Source of the DNA: Candidatus Margulisiibacteriota bacterium
GTDB taxonomy: Bacteria; Margulisbacteria; WOR-1; JAKLHX01; JBAZKV01
NCBI GenBank assembly: GCA_041650635.1
Contig: JBAZKV010000033.1
Coordinates: forward strand, 1 to 13,000
Direction: 5' to 3'
Length of the DNA stretch: 13,000 nt
A program made the translations under genes and the position numbers. Below the pieces are notes generated by a model, which was not told the DNA's origin, ran no database searches, and saw only the letters and a program-made list of their open reading frames with translations. This document shows positions 8,955-13,000 of the stretch, piece after piece. Each line of letters starts with the position of its first letter. Position 1 is the first letter of the stretch.

Positions 8955-8963
8955 ATTATAGCA
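8955..8963 (-). promoter_or_regulatory. Extended -10 promoter of the beta-lactamase-like gene, predicted leaderless
   Basis: Minus strand TGC plus perfect TATAAT, six bases (AAAAAT), then GTG at 8948. The nine-base TGCTATAAT is identical to the helicase promoter. No Shine-Dalgarno and no convincing -35. Confidence 0.6.
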
Positions 8964-8983
8964 AACAGGTCAAGAGGTCCGGC

Positions 8984-10447
8984 TCAAGAGGCAAAATTCA
9001 TTCTGCGGATCTCGGAATAGGCGTCCTTGCCGCCCAAAAAAAGGCAGGTAAGAGGAGCAGTTTTTTTGGCCTCCTGCGACATAAGCCTTGAGAGGTTTTG
9101 TATGTCCCACTGCGCGTGGGCATCTTCCCTCAATCTTGAGACATGGTAAAGCTCCCTGGCATTGCAGGAAAAAAGGACCCTTCTTCTGTGCGCGTTGGTT
9201 AGGACATAAGGCGCCGCAAGCGGGCTCTCTTTTTGCATCTGCCGGTAGACCTTTTCGGTCTTTTCCGCAACTTCCATAAAAGCCTTTTCCATCCCCGTTT
9301 CTTTTATGGAAGGCGGAATGGTCACTCCAAGCTCAGTGTCGTAGTCTTTTGCGATAATTGTGGACATTCTGTGCCGTTTAAGCTGCGCAAAACAAGAAGA
9401 AGACAATATGACATCAAAGGTAAAATTGACATTTTCATATTCACGGAGAGTTGTATCATACAATTCCATGTGCCTGCAGGAGGCCTTCACCAGCTCCTTT
9501 TTCTCTTCCGCTGACATCTTCTTCATCGCAACCATACAACTGTCATACGGTTCTTTGGATACGGCGTACAGCAGCGACGCCGCCAGAACATCATCAGCAT
9601 CTTTGGTATGCTCAACCAATGTCACATCATTTGAAGTTTGTGATTGGACATTGGAAATTGGAAATTGGAAATTGGAAATTCGCGTTTTAATATCATCGTA
9701 TGTTTTAGCATCATAATCATTCGCCTCCGTGAACAATATGATCGACGGAGCTATCTTTTCCACAAGAGCATACATCTGCTCTGCGAGTTCTTTTATTTCG
9801 GCCAGTTTTTGCGATTTTGCCCTTCTCAAGAACAATTCCAGGTTGCGCGCGTTCATCGTCAGCCCCAGCTGGGCTTCTGTCGCAAGGGAAGTGATGTACC
9901 TTGCGTCCTCCTTTGCCCAGCCTTCCAAAAGGTTCCTGTTCTTTGGGTCGGCGGCAAGGCCCTTGTGCTTTTCAAAGACATATTTCCGGAGTTTTTCGTT
10001 AAGCCTGTGGTACAGCCCGTTCTGCTCTCTGAGAATTTCTATGTATTTCGATTGTATTTCGCTCCCGCGTATTTCTTCGGGTATCACATGATCATCTCCG
10101 AGGGTAATGTATCTCTGCGACTTCTCCGTGAACGAGCACAATCTAAAGTGTTCGATGAATTCGACAGCAAGACGGGATATCCCGATCAGGTCAAAATTAA
10201 AGACGGCGTGTTCCGCAACACTGTGGTGCCCCATCTTAAAGATTATAGTGGAATTGGATTTCCTGGTCTTTTCCACTTCTTCCCTGGCGGCTTTTCGCAA
10301 CTCGTCTATCGGCCTTGGATCGCGGCTTATCCTGGCATACGCTGCAGATAGAGTTTCGGGGGTGACATCCTGTCTTTGAGGAGAGTTCTTTTTGAGCTCC
10401 TCAAGCACCTCGGCGTCAACATTGTACCCGGCAAGAAGTATTTTCAT
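8984..10447 (-). CDS. Two-domain ThyX-like protein (FAD-dependent thymidylate synthase family)
   Basis: ThyX makes dTMP from dUMP with FAD and methylene-tetrahydrofolate; normal ThyX is about 220-250 residues, this one 487, with two ThyX-like halves. Half 1 (about 1-250) has GHHSVAEHAVFNFDLIGISR (73-92), SFTEKSQRY (105-113) and DARYITSLATEAQLGLTMNARNLE. Half 2 (about 275-487) has QLKRHRMST with Arg358-His359-Arg360. The canonical signature RHRxxSxNxxSxRY is thus split: the first half keeps S...SQRY but reads HFR for RHR, the second keeps RHR but lacks SxRY. It may still be a thymidylate synthase with a composite active site, or a diverged relative. Residues 256-273 (RISNFQFPISN...) come from a heptamer repeat. 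The start at 10447 has GGAG only four bases upstream. Confidence 0.85.
   Translation of the reverse strand: MKILLAGYNVDAEVLEELKKNSPQRQDVTPETLSAAYARISRDPRPIDELRKAAREEVEKTRKSNSTIIFKMGHHSVAEHAVFNFDLIGISRLAVEFIEHFRLCSFTEKSQRYITLGDDHVIPEEIRGSEIQSKYIEILREQNGLYHRLNEKLRKYVFEKHKGLAADPKNRNLLEGWAKEDARYITSLATEAQLGLTMNARNLELFLRRAKSQKLAEIKELAEQMYALVEKIAPSIILFTEANDYDAKTYDDIKTRISNFQFPISNVQSQTSNDVTLVEHTKDADDVLAASLLYAVSKEPYDSCMVAMKKMSAEEKKELVKASCRHMELYDTTLREYENVNFTFDVILSSSCFAQLKRHRMSTIIAKDYDTELGVTIPPSIKETGMEKAFMEVAEKTEKVYRQMQKESPLAAPYVLTNAHRRRVLFSCNARELYHVSRLREDAHAQWDIQNLSRLMSQEAKKTAPLTCLFLGGKDAYSEIRRMNFAS
9631..9680. repeat. TTGGAAA heptamer array inside the thyX-like gene
   Basis: Plus strand: degenerate units TTGAAGT, TTGTGA and TTGGACA, then four perfect TTGGAAA units (9651-9678) and TT. 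Arrays of this sort are widespread between genes in many environmental genomes, but here the array is translated in frame on the minus strand and adds about 18 residues to the linker between the two ThyX-like halves. Confidence 0.9.
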
Positions 10448-10457
10448 GAATCTCCAT

Positions 10458-10490
10458 AAAACCCGAACCTAAAGGTTCGGCTCCGGTTTT
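10458..10490 (-). terminator. Strong hairpin with U-tract upstream of the thyX-like gene
   Basis: Minus strand: AAAAC, bulge CGGAG, CCGAACC, loop TTTA, GGTTCGG, GTTTT. The 7-bp core is perfect and the flanking AAAAC/GTTTT can extend it; the short U-run resembles an intrinsic terminator. It lies after the AlkD-like gene and ten bases before the thyX-like start codon, so it could end the upstream operon or attenuate thyX. A competing stem GGCTCC (10506-10501) with GGAGCC (10484-10479) shares two bases with the core. Confidence 0.5.
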
Positions 10491-10504
10491 GCTTCCCAAT
10501 GGAG

Positions 10505-10538
10505 CCGACACTATAGTATCGGGTCTCCTGCAACACAA
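10505..10538 (-). promoter_or_regulatory. Possible thyX-like promoter overlapped by an 18-bp palindrome
   Basis: Minus strand: TTGTGT (weak -35), 17 bases, TATAGT (-10, 10515-10510). The -10 sits in the centre of CCGATACTATAGTGTCGG (10522-10505), a near-perfect palindrome with one mismatch per half, so a repressor bound there would block the promoter. The predicted leader is about 55 bases and contains the hairpin at 10458-10490. Evidence is base pattern only. Confidence 0.35.
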
Positions 10539-10573
10539 AATGATCTTCAGCGTCGGAACAGAGACCAAACTTA

Positions 10574-11284
10574 TTATATCAGTCCTTTGAGGTATTTTTG
10601 CCGGAGTTTTTCCGGAAATCTTTCGATGGCGTAGCGCAGCATCGTCCTGGGCATCTTTTTATAATATTTTTTAAGGAATCCCTCTTCGGTCCTTTGAGAA
10701 CACCTTTTCCCGACTTCCCGCAGCATCCAGCCCACTGCTTTATGGATAAGGTCGTGTTCATCATTTAGGAGAATGCGCGAGATCTTTAAGGTCTCTTTGG
10801 CTTCTCCTTTGTAGATATAGGCAAAAGTGGCTAGGATAGAGATCCTTTTCTTCCACAGGTCTTTTGAACGCGCAAACTTATAAAGAAGTTCTTTAGATCT
10901 ATTTTCGAGATATGCTCCGACAATATGCGGAGCCGTAAGGTCGATAAGGTCCCAGTTATTGATGTATTTGGTGCTTGAAGTATATAGCCTGAATATTTTT
11001 TTCTTGAGCGCCGGATCGCCCTTCTTGAATTGCGACACCAGTATCAGAAGGGCCGCCATACGCTCTTCGTGATATTTGGAGCAAAGCAGCCTCTTAGCCT
11101 GGGAAAGAGGAAGGGGTAAATAACTCTTTACAGTTGACCGCATCACCGGCAGGGTGACCCCCAAAAACCTGTCCCCTTCGGCGTACTCTCCGGGTCCGGT
11201 TTTGAAGAAACGCTGAAGAACTGCGGCTCTTTTGGGATCGGAGCACCGGCTAAGGTCTTTTCTTAATCCTGAATACCGGCTCAT
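10574..11284 (-). CDS. AlkD-like DNA alkylation repair protein (HEAT-like repeat DNA glycosylase)
   Basis: Removes alkylated bases such as 3-methyladenine or 7-methylguanine without base flipping, if it acts like Bacillus AlkD. The 236 residues are helical HEAT-like repeats. Key active-site positions of the family are present: Trp111 and Asp115 in NNWDLIDLTAPHIVG, Arg148 in LWKKRISILATFAYI, and Trp186 in HKAVGWMLREVGK. The frame is open up to 11467, but the upstream part overlaps the preceding gene and is arginine/lysine-rich filler; I take ATG 11284, which overlaps the TGA of the 173-residue gene as ATGA and has AGGA just before it. The ATGA overlap implies translational coupling to that unknown protein. 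Confidence 0.9.
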   Translation of the reverse strand: MSRYSGLRKDLSRCSDPKRAAVLQRFFKTGPGEYAEGDRFLGVTLPVMRSTVKSYLPLPLSQAKRLLCSKYHEERMAALLILVSQFKKGDPALKKKIFRLYTSSTKYINNWDLIDLTAPHIVGAYLENRSKELLYKFARSKDLWKKRISILATFAYIYKGEAKETLKISRILLNDEHDLIHKAVGWMLREVGKRCSQRTEEGFLKKYYKKMPRTMLRYAIERFPEKLRQKYLKGLI

Positions 11285-11802
11285 ATCTTCCTGCTGTCGT
11301 AGGCCCAGTGAAGCACGGCCTGTCTTTGCTTTGGCCGGCAGGAGAGATCCCCTCTTGCGCAGTTCTTGATCAGCTGGCTCACATGCCTTTTTACGGCCAG
11401 CCATCTTTTTATCTGCCTTTCGTCTTCGAGGGGGAGCCTTCGCCCCATATAGTAGCGGCAGTACCACTGGAACCAGCCCCTGGGGTCCTGCCCGTTGATC
11501 CAGCCTTTTCTTCTCCAGACAGAAAGCGGCTGACTGGCGTTAACTCCAAAGTGATTCAACTTGGGATCGTGCCTTTCGGGGCAGAGTTTCGCTTTTTTGA
11601 ACCAGGAGGAAGGGAATTCTTTTTTGCAGTCCGTCATATATTTTCCGCCAAAGACACCCAGCTCCAGCATCTGCTTTGGCGTAAGCTCGGGTTTAAAGCG
11701 GGAGTCAAAGTTCTTTCCAACGAGAGCGGTCAGCTGATACCTGTAGCCTTTCTGCATCTTATCGTTGACGACTACGGTTCTTTTCATTGGTTGTAAGGTC
11801 AT
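11281..11802 (-). CDS. Conserved-looking unknown protein, 173 residues, rich in Trp/Tyr/Arg
   Basis: I do not know a function. The sequence has an aromatic, basic core around WINGQDPRGWFQWYCRYYMG and RRLPLEDERQIKRW, ends with SCRPKQRQAVLHWAYDSRKI, and has no signal peptide or membrane segment. It resembles an uncharacterised protein I recall as widespread, but I cannot name a family. The ATG at 11802 is directly after the discriminator base of tRNA-Ser; no Shine-Dalgarno exists because the upstream bases are the tRNA acceptor stem. An alternative ATG at 11787 (residue 6) also lacks one. Its TGA overlaps the start of the AlkD-like gene by four bases, so a link to nucleic acid repair or RNA metabolism is possible but unproven. 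Confidence 0.8.
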   Translation of the reverse strand: MTLQPMKRTVVVNDKMQKGYRYQLTALVGKNFDSRFKPELTPKQMLELGVFGGKYMTDCKKEFPSSWFKKAKLCPERHDPKLNHFGVNASQPLSVWRRKGWINGQDPRGWFQWYCRYYMGRRLPLEDERQIKRWLAVKRHVSQLIKNCARGDLSCRPKQRQAVLHWAYDSRKI

Positions 11803-11889
11803 CGGAAGGGGCGAGATTCGAACTCGCGTTACGCGTTAACGTAAACACGCTTTCCAAGCGTGCGCCTTCAACCGCTCGGCCACCCTTCC
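11803..11889 (-). tRNA. tRNA-Ser (anticodon GGA)
   Basis: Class II cloverleaf, 87 bases. Acceptor GGAAGGG pairs with CCCTTCC; D arm begins TGGCCGAGCGGTTGAAGGCG; anticodon stem CACGC/GCGTG encloses loop TTGGAAA, giving GGA; a long variable arm TTTACGTTAACGCGTAA follows; T arm is GCGAG, TTCGAAT, CTCGC. The discriminator is G as expected for serine, and CCA is not encoded. It lies six bases after one coding sequence and zero bases before the next. Confidence 0.95.
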
Positions 11890-11895
11890 GCGCAA

Positions 11896-12240
11896 TCAAT
11901 TCCCGGCTCTTGCCGAGAACGCGAAGAAATCAAAATAACTCTGCCAGTTTTTATCCGTTGAACCGTACTCATTGCCGCCTAAAAAATAATCGGCAAGGAC
12001 TTCTCTCATTCTTAAGATCTCTTTCAATCTGTCCCTGTTTTTTTGGTCATCTATCGTCAAATCGCAAAGCTCAAGAGCCCTTTCGAGCGCCTCAAAAGAA
12101 AGTCCCGGATTGCCTTTGCGTTTCCAATTTATGGCCCGCGCAACATCGCTGCCGATATTGGCCATCTGCTCGCAGAAAGAAAAAGCTGCCCACCTTCCCG
12201 AGGCAAGCTCCTTGTGCTTATAGTCTAGTTTGGCATTCAT
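11896..12240 (-). CDS. Small helical protein of unknown function, 114 residues
   Basis: No function recognised. It is predicted helical and soluble, starting MNAKLDYKHKELASGRWAAF, with a central ALERALELCDLTIDDQKNRDRLKEILRMREVLADYF stretch in shape (abridged: ALERALELCDL then RLKEILRMREVLADYF) and an aromatic C-terminus NWQSYFDFFAFSARAG. It resembles a short conserved protein seen next to or apart from DUF5674 in candidate-phylum genomes, but I cannot give a family name. Its ATG overlaps the DUF5674 TGA as ATGA, so the two are probably coupled. It stops six bases before tRNA-Ser. Confidence 0.75.
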   Translation of the reverse strand: MNAKLDYKHKELASGRWAAFSFCEQMANIGSDVARAINWKRKGNPGLSFEALERALELCDLTIDDQKNRDRLKEILRMREVLADYFLGGNEYGSTDKNWQSYFDFFAFSARAGN

Positions 12241-12578
12241 CCGGATATCAGCGATCCGACGACCTCAGCGATCTTTTTGCGCGTTAAAGCGTCTTCAACC
12301 TCTCTTGATCTGTTGCCCTGGACCGGCCTGATGTTTATCATTGAATCATATTCAATAAGATCCTCCGCTTTGGCGTCCGGATAAAGATTGATACCCCAAA
12401 GGTCATACTGGCTCGAGCCTTCCCTTATAAGCGCACCTTCAAGATCGCTGTGCAGGTCCGCGTCAACTGCAAGCAGTTTCTTGTTTATGTCCACGACCGC
12501 TTTTACCATGCCAAACCCGGACCTTTCCATCATTATCCGCAACTCATCAAGCTGAAGCCTGTCTCTTACTATTTTCAT
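12237..12578 (-). CDS. DUF5674 family protein
   Basis: 113 residues matching my memory of DUF5674: an N-terminal MKIVRDRLQLDELRIM, the segment VKAVVDINKKLLAVDADLHSD, then DLWGINLYPD and the conserved IEYDSMINIRPVQGNRSREV. No catalytic motif is obvious; acidic residues in DADLHSD and EYDSMINIRPxQGNRS are the likely conserved surface. The function is unknown. It is the first gene of the run that includes the 114-residue protein, tRNA-Ser, the 173-residue protein and the AlkD-like gene. A TATAAT box lies 11 bases before its ATG. Confidence 0.85.
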   Translation of the reverse strand: MKIVRDRLQLDELRIMMERSGFGMVKAVVDINKKLLAVDADLHSDLEGALIREGSSQYDLWGINLYPDAKAEDLIEYDSMINIRPVQGNRSREVEDALTRKKIAEVVGSLISG

Positions 12579-12589
12579 AACTCTTTCAA

Positions 12590-12598
12590 ATTATAACA
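12590..12598 (-). promoter_or_regulatory. Extended -10 promoter of the DUF5674-tRNA-AlkD run
   Basis: Minus strand TGT plus perfect TATAAT, ending 11 bases before the ATG at 12578. The predicted leader is only about 4-5 bases, so translation would be nearly leaderless. No good -35. Confidence 0.5.
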
Positions 12599-12752
12599 TA
12601 ACCTCATTCTTCAGGCCGCGTCCGTTTATAAACAGAGAACCGATAGAAGAGTCCTGCAAAAGGCTTGAAAAACTGGACTGCCCCCTGTAAGCCAGCCCGG
12701 GGAACTTTTTCTGCGAGCCGTTTGTCTATCAACAGTAGATGGTAAAAGCAAC

Positions 12753-12781
12753 TTGCAATAACCGGTACCGTGGTATAGAAT
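12753..12781 (+). promoter_or_regulatory. Promoter of the lipoprotein gene
   Basis: TTGCAA, 17-base spacer, TAGAAT, then nine bases to ATG at 12791. The expected leader is two or three bases and has no Shine-Dalgarno. The spacer contains the 8-bp palindrome CGGTACCG (12763-12770). Confidence 0.45.
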
Positions 12782-12790
12782 ATTTTAGAA

Positions 12791-13000
12791 ATGAAATATA
12801 TTAAGAGGCTGGCAGGAATACTGGTCTTTTTTGCTGTTTTGATAGCCCCCTTTGCGCTTTTTCCCGGCTGCGGCGCTCTTCCTCCGATGATAACCAGTCT
12901 GGTAGCAGATCCCGCGGCTATCCCGGTTGAAGGCACCACCATGATCTCCTGCGAGGCCACTTCGTCTTCTGCCGCCAATCTCACTTATACCTGGAGCGCG
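12791..13000 (+). CDS. Lipoprotein with Ig/PKD-like beginning, partial at 3' end
   Basis: Seventy codons are visible. The start MKYIKRLAGILVFFAVLIAP is a signal peptide leading to a lipobox-like FPGC, so the mature protein would begin at that Cys and be lipid-anchored. The next part, with ITSLVADPAAIPVEGTTMI, then SCEATSSSAANLTYTWSA, has the layout of PKD/Ig-like repeats (xVxADPxxVxxGxTxxxxCxAxDxDGDxLxYxWSA) found in surface proteins. Length and other domains lie outside the window. Confidence 0.75.
   Translation, partial: MKYIKRLAGILVFFAVLIAPFALFPGCGALPPMITSLVADPAAIPVEGTTMISCEATSSSAANLTYTWSA

Noticed and set aside
11285..11467. Longer start of the AlkD-like protein
   Set aside because: The extra 61 codons lie within the 173-residue gene, look like basic low-complexity sequence, and AlkD proteins begin near the chosen ATG.
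12604..12790. Possible minus-strand peptide ending in a FYRFSVYKR-like segment between the lipoprotein and DUF5674 genes
   Set aside because: The open frame continues into the antisense of the lipoprotein and has no start codon with a ribosome site or -10 box within the intergenic part. It may be a gene remnant, but I cannot support it.

Overview
This window looks like a tightly packed stretch of chromosome from an uncultivated bacterium with moderate GC. Support for a candidate-phylum lineage is indirect: short heptamer repeats and a CCTGCCTG-type hairpin of a kind common in such genomes, DUF5674, and a two-domain ThyX-like protein. I cannot name the phylum. Nearly every gene is on the minus strand; the exceptions are the DEAD-box helicase in the middle and a lipoprotein entering from the right edge.

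Left part (1-4855, minus): a two-gene unit made of an AspT/YidE-type aspartate:alanine exchanger-family transporter followed 7 bp later by a single-chain iron-sulfur L-serine dehydratase, cut by the window edge. Upstream of it are a secreted alpha/beta hydrolase with its own promoter and an MsrB-MsrA fusion methionine sulfoxide reductase with an N-terminal signal segment. A repeat-filled 198-bp intergenic region separates this block from the divergent RhlE-type RNA helicase (5054-6253, plus).

Middle part (6213-8948, minus): a class A beta-lactamase-like serine hydrolase, an L,D-transpeptidase whose signal peptide and YkuD domain lie in different frames (one base appears missing), an RluA-family pseudouridine synthase and a 65-residue cysteine-rich protein that overlaps the helicase end antisense. 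The first two point to peptidoglycan work.

Right part (8984-12578, minus): a duplicated ThyX-like protein with a heptamer repeat read in frame through its interdomain linker. Upstream is an extremely compact run of DUF5674, a 114-residue unknown, tRNA-Ser(GGA), a 173-residue unknown and an AlkD-like DNA glycosylase, with spacings of -4, 6, 0 and -4 bp. The tRNA has no encoded CCA and its last base touches the ATG of the next gene. From 12791 on the plus strand a lipoprotein with an Ig/PKD-like beginning runs off the window.

The most striking pattern is regulatory. Four genes (hydrolase, helicase, L,D-transpeptidase, beta-lactamase-like) have a good -10 box exactly six bases before the start codon and no Shine-Dalgarno sequence, which predicts leaderless mRNAs. 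Genes inside operons mostly carry Shine-Dalgarno sites instead. The tRNA-mRNA junction would also yield a leaderless message after tRNA 3' processing.
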